A stretch of DNA of 42,263 nucleotides from an uncultured Oscillospiraceae bacterium (GCA_934569045.1 CAKTJX010000022.1:1-42263); one strand, 5' to 3'. Shown: positions 1 through 8,246, numbered from the stretch's first letter. The notes: a model not told the origin generated them from the letters alone. Program-made: numbers and translations.

Positions 1-151
1 GGTTTTCGGCTTTCAGCTGTTCGGTCACGCCGTTGCGCTTCACCAGCTCCGGCACGATCAGCTCCATGCGATTTCGTGCCGCTTCGTCAATCTTAGCGCA
101 ATACTGCCTTACGTACACCCAGCTATACGACAGGGGGCTGTTTGGCGGATT
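1..151 (-). pseudogene. TnpV-like transposon protein, fragment
   Basis: Read on the minus strand, this stretch is open from the stop codon at 152-154 to the window edge. It encodes a segment ending in KRNGVTEQLKAEN, preceded by KIDEAARNRMELIVPELV. The run IDxxAxxR...GVTEQLKAEN is the hallmark of TnpV, the small accessory protein of Clostridia transposons and conjugative elements. No start codon or N-terminal half is seen, and the frame is the same as that of the small gene just upstream, separated only by its TAA. The piece is cut by the window edge, so the C-terminus may lie outside. I read it as a decayed mobile-element remnant; the family match is from memory of the motif. Confidence 0.55.
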
Positions 152-517
152 TTACGGGTTTTTAGCCGTTGCTGTGAATTTATGCCCCATCGAACGGAGA
201 ACAGAAAAAGCAATGTCAAAAATTTTTCCCTGAATGAGCGGGGAACAATATTCAGAGGCGGATTCGCCCCAGTCATCGGGGATAGAATCAAACTTGAAAA
301 TAAAATTTGAGATTAGGGACATGGAAAATTGCGTTCCTAATTCGTCTTTTATCTGGCTCTGACTGGTGATCATTACGGTTGGTTCGTCGCTGTCTTTGGG
401 AGGATGAACGGAGGAATGATTTTCTAGTTTTACATCAAAGCTGCCCGAAGACTTTGAGAGAATAGACACGTCAAGTTTGGTGACAGTGACTTCGAGTAAT
501 TCAACATGATACTCCAT
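152..517 (-). CDS. Small hypothetical protein, possibly SecB-like
   Basis: A 121-aa protein starting MEYHVELLEV and ending FTATAKNP. It has no signal peptide or membrane segment. The centre alternates polar and hydrophobic residues as expected for beta strands, and the C-terminal part (SPLIQGKIFDIAFSVLRSM) resembles the terminal helix of SecB-like proteins carried by Firmicutes prophages and integrative elements. That resemblance is weak and the function is not assigned. It lies between a TnpV remnant and a broken sigma-factor piece on the opposite strand, so it is probably mobile-element cargo. The start at 517 has no convincing ribosome binding site, and the gene may be a relic. Confidence 0.45.
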   Translation of the reverse strand: MEYHVELLEVTVTKLDVSILSKSSGSFDVKLENHSSVHPPKDSDEPTVMITSQSQIKDELGTQFSMSLISNFIFKFDSIPDDWGESASEYCSPLIQGKIFDIAFSVLRSMGHKFTATAKNP

Positions 518-637
518 TGTCTGGATAACCGGGAACTGACAGAAATCCTGAATCGCTTTCTGGCTGAGCTGCCAGATGTGCAGCGGCAGGCATTTGTGTG
601 CCGCTACTGGTATTGCGAATCCATTGCCAAAATCGCA
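518..637 (+). pseudogene. Sigma-70 family (ECF-like) sigma factor, fragment
   Basis: The plus strand encodes a peptide containing ELTEILNRFLAELPD, then QRQAFVCRYWYCESIAKIA. This matches the region-4 start of small sigma-70 factors common in Clostridia mobile elements, where the text normally runs on into a helix-turn-helix. Here homology stops abruptly after SIAKIA and the frame continues as unrelated sequence into the promoter of the next gene. A stop at 497-499 cuts off the N-terminal side. Both ends are missing, so this is a remnant; it overlaps the N-terminus of the minus-strand small gene only marginally. Confidence 0.6.
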
Positions 638-662
638 CTTTTGCGGAAGAAACACCTGACGC

Positions 663-691
663 TTGACTTTCCTCCCGCCACCTATTACAAT
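663..691 (+). promoter_or_regulatory. Sigma-A promoter for the NSS transporter
   Basis: TTGACT at 663-668 and TACAAT at 686-691 with a 17-nt spacer. The transporter start codon lies 38 nt downstream, preceded by AAGGAGG. The promoter sits just beyond the sigma-factor remnant, so it marks the right edge of the mobile-element scar. Confidence 0.8.
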
Positions 692-728
692 AACTCCAAC
701 AACCGCCCGATGCGAACAAGGAGGAACC

Positions 729-2048
729 ATGGAGAAGCATACAAAGCGATTTGCAAGCCGCTGGGGATTTATTCTGGCCTCGGTGGGCTCCGCTGTGGGC
801 ATGGCCAATGTGTGGGGGTTCCCCAATAAGCTGGGGGCCAATGGCGGCGGCGCCTTTCTGGTGGCGTATCTGCTGTTTGTGGTGCTGTTTGGTTCCGTGG
901 CGCTGCCGGCGGAGTTTGCCATGGGCCGCTGGGCGGGCACCGGCACCCTGGGGACCTATGAAAAGGCGTGGGACGGCCGGGGGCTTGGAAAAATCGGGAG
1001 AATTTTGGGCTGGCTGCCCCTGGCGGGATCGCTGTGCATTGCGCTTGGGTACGCGGTGATTGTCAGCTATGTGCTGAAGGCGCTGGCGGATTCTCTCACC
1101 GGCGCAATGCTGACCGGGGAGACGGAAGCCTGGTTCGCCGCCTTCTCCGGGAAGCCCTGCAGTGTGGCGGTCTTCCACTGCATCGTGGTGGTGGGCACCC
1201 TTCTGACGCTGTATCTTGGGCCAAAAAGCATTGAAAAGACCAACAAAGTGATGATGCCCCTGTTTTTCCTGATTTTTCTGGTGCTGGCTGTGCGGGTGGC
1301 CATGCTGCCCGGTGCGGCCTCCGGCTATCGGTTTCTCCTGAACCCCAGCTGGGCGGCGCTGAAGGACCCGAAGGTATGGATCTGGGCCATGGGCCAGGCC
1401 TTTTTCTCCCTGTCCGTTACGGGCAGCGGCATGGTCGTGTATGGGGCGTATCTATCCAGGCAGGAGGACGTGGTGGGCGTTGCCAGGCACACCGCCATCT
1501 TTGATACGGTGGCGGCTATTGCGGCGGCGCTTGTGATCATCCCCGCCTGCTTTGCCTACGGGCTGGATGTGGGTGCGGGGCCCTCGCTGCTGTTTGTCAC
1601 CCTGCCTACTATTCTCCGGGACATTCCCTTCGGGCGGGTATTCGCGGTCATTCTGTATGTGGCCATGCTCTTCGCCGGGGTCAGCTCCCTGCAGAATATG
1701 TTTGAGGCCGTGGCGGAGTCCCTGCTGCACCGGTTCCCGAAGCTCACCCGCCGGGCGGTGCTGGCCATTCTCTGCGCCGCCTGCCTGGGCATCGGTCTAG
1801 GCATGGAGCCGATCTCCAAATGGGGCCCCTGGATGGACCTGGTATCCATCTACATTATCCCCATCGGCGCGACCCTGGGGGCGGTGACCTGGTTCTATGT
1901 GGTAAAAAAAGAGGACCTGCTGGCGGCCATCAATCTGGGCACGGAGAAGCCCCATGGGGACTGCTGGTACGCGGCGGGAAGATTCCTCTATGTGCCCCTG
2001 GCCATTGCGCTGTGCGCCGTGGCCCTGATTTTCCGAATCGCGTTTTGA
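729..2048 (+). CDS. Neurotransmitter:sodium symporter (NSS/SNF) family transporter
   Basis: A 439-aa membrane protein of the LeuT/MhsT fold that should couple sodium entry to uptake of an amino acid or similar small solute. Residues about 8-35 form the diagnostic first half-broken helix, with GSAVGMANVWGFP followed by an NGGGAFL segment. Hydrophobic segments continue through the chain, consistent with 11 or 12 helices. Bacterial members are usually 440-510 aa, so this is a compact full-length copy. The start at 729 has AAGGAGG six bases upstream. The classical NxWRFP motif is changed to NVWGFP, so the arginine that forms the outer gate in LeuT is absent. The gene is monocistronic between its own promoter and a bidirectional terminator. 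Substrate cannot be read from sequence. Confidence 0.92.
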   Translation: MEKHTKRFASRWGFILASVGSAVGMANVWGFPNKLGANGGGAFLVAYLLFVVLFGSVALPAEFAMGRWAGTGTLGTYEKAWDGRGLGKIGRILGWLPLAGSLCIALGYAVIVSYVLKALADSLTGAMLTGETEAWFAAFSGKPCSVAVFHCIVVVGTLLTLYLGPKSIEKTNKVMMPLFFLIFLVLAVRVAMLPGAASGYRFLLNPSWAALKDPKVWIWAMGQAFFSLSVTGSGMVVYGAYLSRQEDVVGVARHTAIFDTVAAIAAALVIIPACFAYGLDVGAGPSLLFVTLPTILRDIPFGRVFAVILYVAMLFAGVSSLQNMFEAVAESLLHRFPKLTRRAVLAILCAACLGIGLGMEPISKWGPWMDLVSIYIIPIGATLGAVTWFYVVKKEDLLAAINLGTEKPHGDCWYAAGRFLYVPLAIALCAVALIFRIAF

Positions 2049-2053
2049 CAAAA

Positions 2054-2090
2054 CGGGAGCGCTGCGAAAGATTGAATCGCAGCGCTCCCG
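2054..2090. terminator. Bidirectional intrinsic terminator
   Basis: Perfect 14-bp inverted repeat, arms 2054-2067 and 2077-2090, loop 9 nt, between two convergent genes (NSS transporter and pepF). The T tract is short on both sides, but position and stem strength support termination. Confidence 0.75.
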
Positions 2091-2098
2091 CTTTGCCG

Positions 2099-3850
2099 TT
2101 ATTGCTTTTCCGCCAGATCACAGAACAGATCGATCTGCTTGGCAATGATCTCCAGGGCGGAGCGCCAGAAGTTCTTGTCCGTCAGGTCGATGCCGGCCAC
2201 CTTGGCGGTGTCCTCCGCGGAGGCGACAGTGGTGGTGTAGAGCATCTTCTTGTACTTGGGTACGAAGGAAGCACCTTCCTTTTCGTATTGGGCGTAGAGC
2301 CCCCGGGCGAACAGCGCGCCGAAGGCATAGGGGAAGTTGTAGAAGGTGGGGCCGTAGTAATGGCTCTTGCAGACCCACATATAGGGGTGCAGCACGTTCT
2401 GGTCCAGGCCGTCGCCGTAGGAGGCCTTCTGGGCCCGGAGCATGATGTCGCAGAGGGTGTCGGCGTTCAGGAATTCCTGCTCCCGGCGCTGGAACACCTC
2501 CGCCTCAAAGCGGAACCGGGAATAGATATCGCAGATCACCTGGGTAGCATCGGACAGTTGGGACTCGATGAGCGCCAGCTTTTCCGCGTCGTCGGCGGCA
2601 TCCCCGATGGCGGAGGCCATGACCACGCACTCATTGAAGGTGGAGGCGGTCTCGGCTACGGGCATGGAGTAGTCCTGATTCAGGGGGCGGTGGGCGCGGA
2701 TGTTGTGGTTGTGGAAGGCATGGCCCAGCTCATGGGCCAGGGTTACTACGTCCCCCATCTGGCCGTCGAAGTTGGTCAGAATCCGGCTTTCGCCTAGGCA
2801 GGGCACATTCTCGCAGAAAGCGCCGCCGGCCTTGCCGTCCCGGGGGAAGAAGTCGATCCAGGCGCTGTCAAAGGCCTGGGCGATCATGTCGGATTCCTCT
2901 TTGTCAAACCGGGCGAAGAGATCCACCAGGTAGTCCCGGGCCTGCTGGGTTGTGAAGGTGCGGGAGGAGCGGCCCACAGGGGCAAACAGATCGTACCAGG
3001 GCAGCCCGTTTTCATGGCCCAGGAGCTTTCCCTTGGCCCTCAGATACTGCCAGAATTTGGGCAGGTACTCATCCATGGCGGCAAACATGGCGTCCAGGGT
3101 CTCCCGGCGCAGGTCGGAGTGATGGAGCGTCATAGCCAACGGGGATTCGTAGCCCCGCAGCTGAGCCATGGTGATGGTTTTCAGCTTGATGGAGTTCAGG
3201 GCGAAGGCCACGGGGTCCTTGATGGCATCGTAGCAGGCAAGCTCCGCCTCGTAGGCATCCTTGCGGACCTGGGCATCCTCGGAGTAGGCCATATTGCGGA
3301 TGGCGGACAGATTGGTGGTGGTGCCCCGGTAGTGGACGGCCACGGTGCTGGTGAGCTGCTGGTGCATATCCGCCCAGGCATCGGACTGGGACAGCTTGGC
3401 GACGATCTCTTCCCCGCTGCCCGGCAGCTGGTGAACCCGGTCGTCATGGATTCGGTTCAGCAGATAGGCGTACTGGTGCAGGAAGGGATTCTGGGCGGAC
3501 AGACCCGCTAAATCCTCCAGGGAGCCAATCCACTGCCGGATGGCGGCCAGGGGCGCGGCGGAAGCAGCATCCAGAGCCATGATCCGGCCGTAGGCGGACA
3601 TGGCCTCACTGTCCCGGGTATTGGCGGCCTGCCGCAGAGAAGCGTACTCCCCCAGCTTGAAAATCAGCTGCTGGAGCTGCTCCTCCAGCTTCAGCGCCTC
3701 TTCCAGGGCGGCAGCCACATCCTGACGGGGCAGGGAGGCGGCAAAGCTTTCCAGACTGCGGACGGTCTGCGCGGCTTTTTCCATATCGGCCCCATACTCC
3801 GGGGCGTCAAAGCCTGTGTAAAGGGATGTCAGATCCCAGCGTTCGTTCAT
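2099..3850 (-). CDS. pepF: Oligoendopeptidase F (M3 family metallopeptidase)
   Basis: A 583-aa cytoplasmic zinc peptidase that cleaves short oligopeptides. The N-terminal half is the helical oligopeptidase-F domain. The catalytic segment TLAHELGHAFHNH carries the HExxH zinc motif of M3 peptidases, with the third ligand expected in the following helix (ETASTFNE). Length and start MNERWDLTSLYTGF are typical of the PepF/M3B group. The start is fixed by AAAGGAGG just upstream. It is transcribed alone from a good promoter divergent from the O-antigen-ligase-like gene and ends at a terminator shared with the NSS gene. Role is housekeeping peptide turnover, from family knowledge. Confidence 0.95.
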   Translation of the reverse strand: MNERWDLTSLYTGFDAPEYGADMEKAAQTVRSLESFAASLPRQDVAAALEEALKLEEQLQQLIFKLGEYASLRQAANTRDSEAMSAYGRIMALDAASAAPLAAIRQWIGSLEDLAGLSAQNPFLHQYAYLLNRIHDDRVHQLPGSGEEIVAKLSQSDAWADMHQQLTSTVAVHYRGTTTNLSAIRNMAYSEDAQVRKDAYEAELACYDAIKDPVAFALNSIKLKTITMAQLRGYESPLAMTLHHSDLRRETLDAMFAAMDEYLPKFWQYLRAKGKLLGHENGLPWYDLFAPVGRSSRTFTTQQARDYLVDLFARFDKEESDMIAQAFDSAWIDFFPRDGKAGGAFCENVPCLGESRILTNFDGQMGDVVTLAHELGHAFHNHNIRAHRPLNQDYSMPVAETASTFNECVVMASAIGDAADDAEKLALIESQLSDATQVICDIYSRFRFEAEVFQRREQEFLNADTLCDIMLRAQKASYGDGLDQNVLHPYMWVCKSHYYGPTFYNFPYAFGALFARGLYAQYEKEGASFVPKYKKMLYTTTVASAEDTAKVAGIDLTDKNFWRSALEIIAKQIDLFCDLAEKQ

Positions 3851-3880
3851 AGGAATTCCTCCTTTTGATTATCTCAGTCT

Positions 3881-3909
3881 ATTATAGCGGATTTCTGGCG
3901 GGATATCAA
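3881..3909 (-). promoter_or_regulatory. Promoter for pepF
   Basis: On the minus strand TTGATA (3909-3904), a 17-nt spacer, then TATAAT (3886-3881), placed about 31 nt before the pepF start. Confidence 0.8.
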
Positions 3910-3956
3910 GGGCGATCAAGAAGCAGGAAAAATGCCGGGAAAGCCTTGCAAAGTAC

Positions 3957-3985
3957 TTTACTTTTTCACAATTTTTCGGTATACT
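3957..3985 (+). promoter_or_regulatory. Promoter for the O-antigen-ligase-like gene
   Basis: TTTACT at 3957-3962, 17-nt spacer, TATACT at 3980-3985. The same TTTACT box with the same spacing recurs upstream of the glycosyltransferase at 24003. Confidence 0.6.
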
Positions 3986-4051
3986 CTTTGTAACAATGAG
4001 CGAAAGCGGCATGGATTGATGCTTATATACAAATATGGAAGGAGTCGCTCC

Positions 4052-5548
4052 ATGAAAAAAAGAGATATTTTTTCCGGATGGGGAGTTCCGGCCCTGATCG
4101 CGGGACTTACCCTGGCGGATTTTGTCGTGATGCTGTTCTTTCCGGACAATCTGCCTGCCTGGGTGCAGGCGGGCTGGCTGCTGTTGGCCCTCGGGGCCGG
4201 GGTGCTGTGTTTCCGGAAAAAGCCCCAGGGAATCATCGAATGGCTGATCATCGGGTATTTTCTCTGGACGGTTGTGACCCGTCTGGTCCTTCAGGATTTT
4301 ACCTATAAGGCCTGGATTGAACTGCTGCGGTCCGCCTCCATTATGCTGGTATTTCTGCTGGTCCACCGGATGCCGGAGGGGCAGAGCCGCCGGGTGTGGC
4401 AGCTGTTTGGCGGGTTGCTCTGCGCGTATCTGACAGTCTGGGCTGTGCAGGGACTTCGCGTGGTACTGACCGGTGGAAACGAGTTCGGCTTCTGGCGGCA
4501 GGTGCTGAGCATCGCGGAAGAAGAAGAGGTTCGCTTTGTGCAGGTTGGCTCTCTGCACCGCAATTCCACGGCGGCCTGGTTTATGATCGGGCTGTGGCTG
4601 CTGTGCATCCAGTGGAATCTCTGCGAGAAAAAGGTGTGGCGGGTGCCGATCGCCTTGGATGCCTTGCTGATGTACTGTATGATGGCCTTGCAGCGCTGCC
4701 GGTCGGTCTGCGTGGGCATCGGCATTGGCGTCGGTCTCCTGGCGGCTATGGGCGTATGGAAGGCCTGCCGGGACAGAAAGCGGGTTGTACAGGTGCCGCT
4801 GGCGCTGCTTGCCGCGGCTGTGTGCGCGCTGACGGTTTATAAGAGCTTTGATTGGACCAATGATGGACTGACAAGGTTCTCTGCCCGTGTTCAGATGAAG
4901 ACTGCGTCTCAGGTGGAGGCGGGAGAAATGCGGGTGGCTCCCATGGAGACCCCCACCGCCGGGATTGTCTCCGCGGCAGAGATGATTTCCGCCCCGGAAT
5001 CTGCGCCGGAGGTATCTGACACCGCCGCAATCGTTTCCCAGGCTGCCCTCATAAAGATAACAGGTTTGGAAACAGTACCGCCTCTCAGCGAGGGAAATCA
5101 GGTGGAAGACAACCGGAATTTTTTCCGGGACCTTCTGACCCTGACTGGCCGGACAGGAATCTGGCTGTCGGAGCTGTATGTTGTAAAGAGCAACCCGATG
5201 TTCCTGATCTTCGGCCAGAAACGGACAGAAATTGTGCAGAATCTGGCTATCTATGCCGGAATGACCCGGGCCAGTCACACCCACAACGGCTATATTCAGA
5301 TTCTGGCCCTGTACGGCCTGCCGGGGCTCATCCTGTTCGGGCTGTTCTCTGTGCTGCTGGTGAAAAAAGTGGTGCTGCTGTTTTTCAGTGACGCATCCGT
5401 TTTCCGGAAGCTGTTTCTTATTCCGGTGATTGCGCTGCTCCTTTACAGCGTGTTGGAGCCTCTGTTCTGCTCCAGCTGTATGCCCTCGGTGTGCTTCGCC
5501 CTGTTTGCGGCGGGCCTGGATGCGGCACAAAACGAAAAACTTCATTGA
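4052..5548 (+). CDS. O-antigen ligase / polymerase (Wzy_C-type) family membrane protein
   Basis: A 498-aa polytopic membrane protein starting MKKRDIFSGW, with GGAAGGAG upstream. Many hydrophobic segments fill residues about 10-265. A long hydrophilic, mostly extracytoplasmic stretch follows (about 275-405), then the segment SHTHNGYIQILALYGLPG, typical of WaaL/Wzy_C proteins, and two or three final helices. Family members polymerise or ligate lipid-linked glycans outside the membrane. In a Gram-positive cell the acceptor would be wall, capsule or S-layer glycan rather than lipid A. No glycan synthesis genes adjoin it, so the substrate is unknown. The extracytoplasmic loop has an unusual run rich in Ala, Pro, Glu, Ser and Thr (about residues 290-345). 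Confidence 0.85.
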   Translation: MKKRDIFSGWGVPALIAGLTLADFVVMLFFPDNLPAWVQAGWLLLALGAGVLCFRKKPQGIIEWLIIGYFLWTVVTRLVLQDFTYKAWIELLRSASIMLVFLLVHRMPEGQSRRVWQLFGGLLCAYLTVWAVQGLRVVLTGGNEFGFWRQVLSIAEEEEVRFVQVGSLHRNSTAAWFMIGLWLLCIQWNLCEKKVWRVPIALDALLMYCMMALQRCRSVCVGIGIGVGLLAAMGVWKACRDRKRVVQVPLALLAAAVCALTVYKSFDWTNDGLTRFSARVQMKTASQVEAGEMRVAPMETPTAGIVSAAEMISAPESAPEVSDTAAIVSQAALIKITGLETVPPLSEGNQVEDNRNFFRDLLTLTGRTGIWLSELYVVKSNPMFLIFGQKRTEIVQNLAIYAGMTRASHTHNGYIQILALYGLPGLILFGLFSVLLVKKVVLLFFSDASVFRKLFLIPVIALLLYSVLEPLFCSSCMPSVCFALFAAGLDAAQNEKLH

Positions 5549-5552
5549 AAAC

Positions 5553-5587
5553 CGCCCCCATTTCCGAAAAACACGGAAATGGGGGCG
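5553..5587. terminator. Bidirectional intrinsic terminator
   Basis: Perfect 14-bp inverted repeat, arms 5553-5566 and 5574-5587, 7-nt loop, between the convergent O-antigen-ligase-like gene and the ABC ATPase gene. Confidence 0.8.
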
Positions 5588-5604
5588 ATTTGCGCATATG
5601 TTCT

Positions 5605-6165
5605 TTATAGCGCTACAACCTCTGCCTCCAGGGCAGCTGCGTCCTCAGTGTCGTGGGTGATGAGGAGCAGCGTTCCGTGGAAGGTATCCCGGATGGCGGC
5701 CAAAGCTGCCGTCTTATTTGTTTCGTCCAAGCCGGTGAAGGGCTCGTCCAGCACCAGCAGCTCGGCGTCAAAGAGCAGGGCCCTTGCCAGGGCGGCCCGG
5801 CGCTGCTGGCCGCCGGAGAGGCGGACAGCAGGGGTATCCAGGCAGTCCGTGAGGGAAAGCCGACTCAGCATGGCCTGGATTTTTTCTTCCGGGAAGGCTT
5901 TGCCCAGCACCAGGCGCAGATTGCCGGGGATGGTCAGCTGTGGAACCAGGCGGCTTTCCTGAAAAACCGCGCTTTTCTTTGCTGGAACGCCGGTGACGGT
6001 GCCGCTGTCCAGCTTTTCCAGCCCCAGAAGCAGCCGGGCCAGGGTGGTTTTTCCCACGCCGGAGGGGCCCATCAGGGCATAGCGGTGTCCCGGCTGGAAT
6101 GTCAGAGACACGTGGTTCAACACAACCTTGTCCCCATAGGCCTTGCAGACACTTTGCAGCTCCAT
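5605..6165 (-). CDS. ABC transporter ATP-binding protein, NitT/TauT type
   Basis: A 186-aa nucleotide-binding subunit, short for the family (usually 240-260 aa). It has Walker A GPSGVGKTT near residue 37, signature LSGGQQRR, Walker B LLVLDEP and the switch histidine in LLITHD. The start MELQSVCKAYG is chosen because it gives a canonical N-terminus one base after the permease stop; an upstream extension would lie inside the permease. It is the last gene of a three-gene importer operon transcribed from 7994. The shortness comes from a trimmed C-terminus rather than a lost motif. It powers the neighbouring permease. Confidence 0.9.
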   Translation of the reverse strand: MELQSVCKAYGDKVVLNHVSLTFQPGHRYALMGPSGVGKTTLARLLLGLEKLDSGTVTGVPAKKSAVFQESRLVPQLTIPGNLRLVLGKAFPEEKIQAMLSRLSLTDCLDTPAVRLSGGQQRRAALARALLFDAELLVLDEPFTGLDETNKTAALAAIRDTFHGTLLLITHDTEDAAALEAEVVAL

Positions 6166-6166
6166 C

Positions 6167-6943
6167 CTACCCCTCCATTCTGACGGCCCAGGCAAGCAGC
6201 CGGTCCAGCAGCCACAGAAATACCTTTTCAAACACCACACTGACCGCCACCAGCATGGCCGTCCAGGCGAAGAGGTCGCTGATCTCTAAGTACACCTTGG
6301 CATCGTACAGCATGCCGCCTACCGAGCGGCCGGTGACGCCGATGACCTCCGCCGCCACCCCGGCCTTCCAGCACAGGCCCAGGGCCACCCGGCTGCCCGC
6401 CCGAAGATAGGGGTGCAGGGCCGGGAAATAGATGCAGCGCAGCTGCCGCAGAGCAGGAATCCGGAACACCCGGGCCATTTCCAGCAGCTGCCCGTCTGCC
6501 GCCCGGAGGCCCTGCAGCGTGTTGGAATAGAGCACCGGCAGCACCATGAGAAAGGCGATAAACACGCTGAGCCGCCGGCTGGACAGCCACAGCAGGGCAA
6601 TGACGATGAAGGAAGCCACCGGCACGGTCTGGATGGCCAGAATATAGGGCCGCAGCAGCGTCTCCGCCAGAGGAAACCGGTAGGAAACCGCTGCCAGCAC
6701 CAGCGCCGTCAGAAAGGCCAGCAGGAAGCCTAGGCTGATGCGGCTGAAGGTAAAGCCCAGAGCCTGCCAGGTGGTCTTCTCCCCCAGCAGCGCCAGCAGC
6801 CGCTTTGCTGCCTGCCAGGGCCCCACCAGCAGCAGCCGGTTGTGGACCCACACCGCCGCCAGCTGCCACACACAAAGGGCCAAAAGGGCAGCAAAAACCT
6901 TTGCTGCCCTTCCGTTCGGTTGAAATTCCGGCTTACGCGCCAT
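6167..6943 (-). CDS. ABC transporter permease, NitT/TauT (SsuC/ThiX-like) type
   Basis: A 258-aa inner-membrane permease with about six helices. The coupling region runs near LLEMARVFRIPALRQLRCIYFP, the EAA-loop position of SsuC/TauC/NrtB permeases. The start MARKPEF overlaps the end of the upstream binding-protein gene by 11 bases, showing translational coupling. It pairs with the ATPase one base downstream. The solute class is sulfonate-, nitrate- or thiamine-precursor-like by family, but the actual ligand cannot be read. Confidence 0.88.
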   Translation of the reverse strand: MARKPEFQPNGRAAKVFAALLALCVWQLAAVWVHNRLLLVGPWQAAKRLLALLGEKTTWQALGFTFSRISLGFLLAFLTALVLAAVSYRFPLAETLLRPYILAIQTVPVASFIVIALLWLSSRRLSVFIAFLMVLPVLYSNTLQGLRAADGQLLEMARVFRIPALRQLRCIYFPALHPYLRAGSRVALGLCWKAGVAAEVIGVTGRSVGGMLYDAKVYLEISDLFAWTAMLVAVSVVFEKVFLWLLDRLLAWAVRMEG

Positions 6944-7994
6944 AATAGAAGTCGTCGCCGGGGAGCGCGCCGCCCACGGCGGCGGGGTTCTGCTCAAAGA
7001 GCACATTCAGGCAGCCGCCCAGGGCCTGCTTCATCTCCGCCCCGGTGATGCACACGATGTTGCACTGGGGGATGGCCTTCTTGGCAATGGGGGCCTTGAC
7101 GATTTCATAGGTGCCGCAGGCATCCCCGGCCGCCTCCACATTCTCATTGACCCAGGCGGCACTCTCCGCGAAGTCCGCCAGGAACTTTTCCACCAGCTCC
7201 GGGTGCTCCTCGGCAAAGGCGGAGCGGACCAGGATGCAGGCGGTGGTGCACAGGCTCCCGTTTCCGACCTTCTCCCACTCGTCAGACAGGGACAGGGCCA
7301 CTCGGAAGCCCTCGCCCAGCTGGGCAGCGGCAGCAGTGACATAGGGCTGGGGCAGCATGGCAATGCCCTTGCCCTCGGCGTTCAGGGTGGCCACCACCTC
7401 GCTGGGCTCGCTCTTCCACTCGATGGTCAGGTCCTTGTCCGCATCCAGGCCGTTCTGGGTCAGGACATAGCGCAGGAAGTATTCCGGCGTGGAGCCCTTG
7501 CCGGTGGCGTACAGGGTCTGGCCCTTCAGGTCTTCCACAGTTTTCACGGTCTCGCCGCCAAATTCCCCGATATACAGCACGCCCAGCACATTCACCGCCA
7601 GGGCCTTCACGCCGCCCTCGGTCTTGTTGTACAGCACGGATGCCAGATTGGCGGGCACGGACACGATGTCCAGCTCCCCCTGCAGCAGCAGCGGGGTCAG
7701 CTCGTCGGCAGCGCCCTTGATGGCATAGGTGTAGCCGGAGTCGGGGTTTTCGTCCGCGGTCTGGAACAGCTTGACCATGCCGATGCCGGTAGGCCCGGTC
7801 ATGGCTCCCAGCCGGACGGGCACAACGGCCTCCGCGGGAGCAGTCTCTTCGGTGGTTTCCGCGGTGGTTTCGGCGGTGGTTTCTACGGTGGCTTCGGTGG
7901 CAGCCGCCGTGGTCTCCGGCGCGCTCTGCCCACACCCCGCCAGCAGCCCCAGCATGAGGGCCAGCACACAGAGGATTGCGGTCATCTTTTTCAT
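6933..7994 (-). CDS. ABC transporter substrate-binding lipoprotein, NitT/TauT (SsuA/THI5-like) type
   Basis: A 353-aa secreted binding protein. Residues 1-20 are a lipoprotein signal peptide with lipobox LLAGC, so Cys21 is the lipidated anchor. A Thr/Glu-rich linker follows, with a repeated ETTAETTAE pattern (about 28-55), then a two-lobed periplasmic-binding domain beginning VPVRLGAMTGPTGIG. The Gly-Pro-Thr-Gly motif is typical of this group. It is the first gene of the importer operon, with AAGGA upstream of the ATG at 7994. A divergent Crp/Fnr regulator suggests control of this importer. The ligand is unknown. Confidence 0.88.
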   Translation of the reverse strand: MKKMTAILCVLALMLGLLAGCGQSAPETTAAATEATVETTAETTAETTEETAPAEAVVPVRLGAMTGPTGIGMVKLFQTADENPDSGYTYAIKGAADELTPLLLQGELDIVSVPANLASVLYNKTEGGVKALAVNVLGVLYIGEFGGETVKTVEDLKGQTLYATGKGSTPEYFLRYVLTQNGLDADKDLTIEWKSEPSEVVATLNAEGKGIAMLPQPYVTAAAAQLGEGFRVALSLSDEWEKVGNGSLCTTACILVRSAFAEEHPELVEKFLADFAESAAWVNENVEAAGDACGTYEIVKAPIAKKAIPQCNIVCITGAEMKQALGGCLNVLFEQNPAAVGGALPGDDFYYGA

Positions 7995-8040
7995 AGAGAG
8001 TCCTTCTTTCGTAGTCTATAGATAAGTTGAAGTCCGTGGG

Positions 8041-8156
8041 GGGACGAATTGACAGTTGACAATTGATAATTGACAATTGTGGTGTCCCTGCGGGATAAAT
8101 TTAAAATATTTTGAATCGTTTCCGAAGGAAATACCTTCATTGTCAACTGTCAACTC
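8041..8156. repeat. Short inverted-repeat element, family 3
   Basis: A 14-bp perfect inverted repeat, TGACAGTTGACAAT at 8050-8063 and its complement at 8139-8152, encloses about 75 bp including GTGGTGTCCC. The right-end motif recurs at 9090-9105. The GTGGTGTCCC/GGGACGAATT motif recurs at 20023-20045. It looks like a small palindromic intergenic element that landed between the importer operon and its likely regulator. Confidence 0.6.
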
Positions 8157-8202
8157 ATTATTCCCGTAAACCCCAATTTTCTGCCTTTCCTCAAGGCATT
8201 CC

Positions 8203-8231
8203 TTGACATTACTCCGTCATTGTACTATACT
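8203..8231 (+). promoter_or_regulatory. Promoter for the Crp/Fnr regulator
   Basis: TTGACA at 8203-8208, 17-nt spacer, TATACT at 8226-8231; near-consensus sigma-A promoter. Confidence 0.85.
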
Positions 8232-8246
8232 AACCTCAGCAAATTC

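Noticed and set aside
3869..5545. 558-codon open frame on the minus strand under the O-antigen-ligase-like gene
   Set aside because: It mirrors the codon pattern of a gene with clear family motifs and has no ribosome binding site or known domain; a GC-rich antisense shadow.
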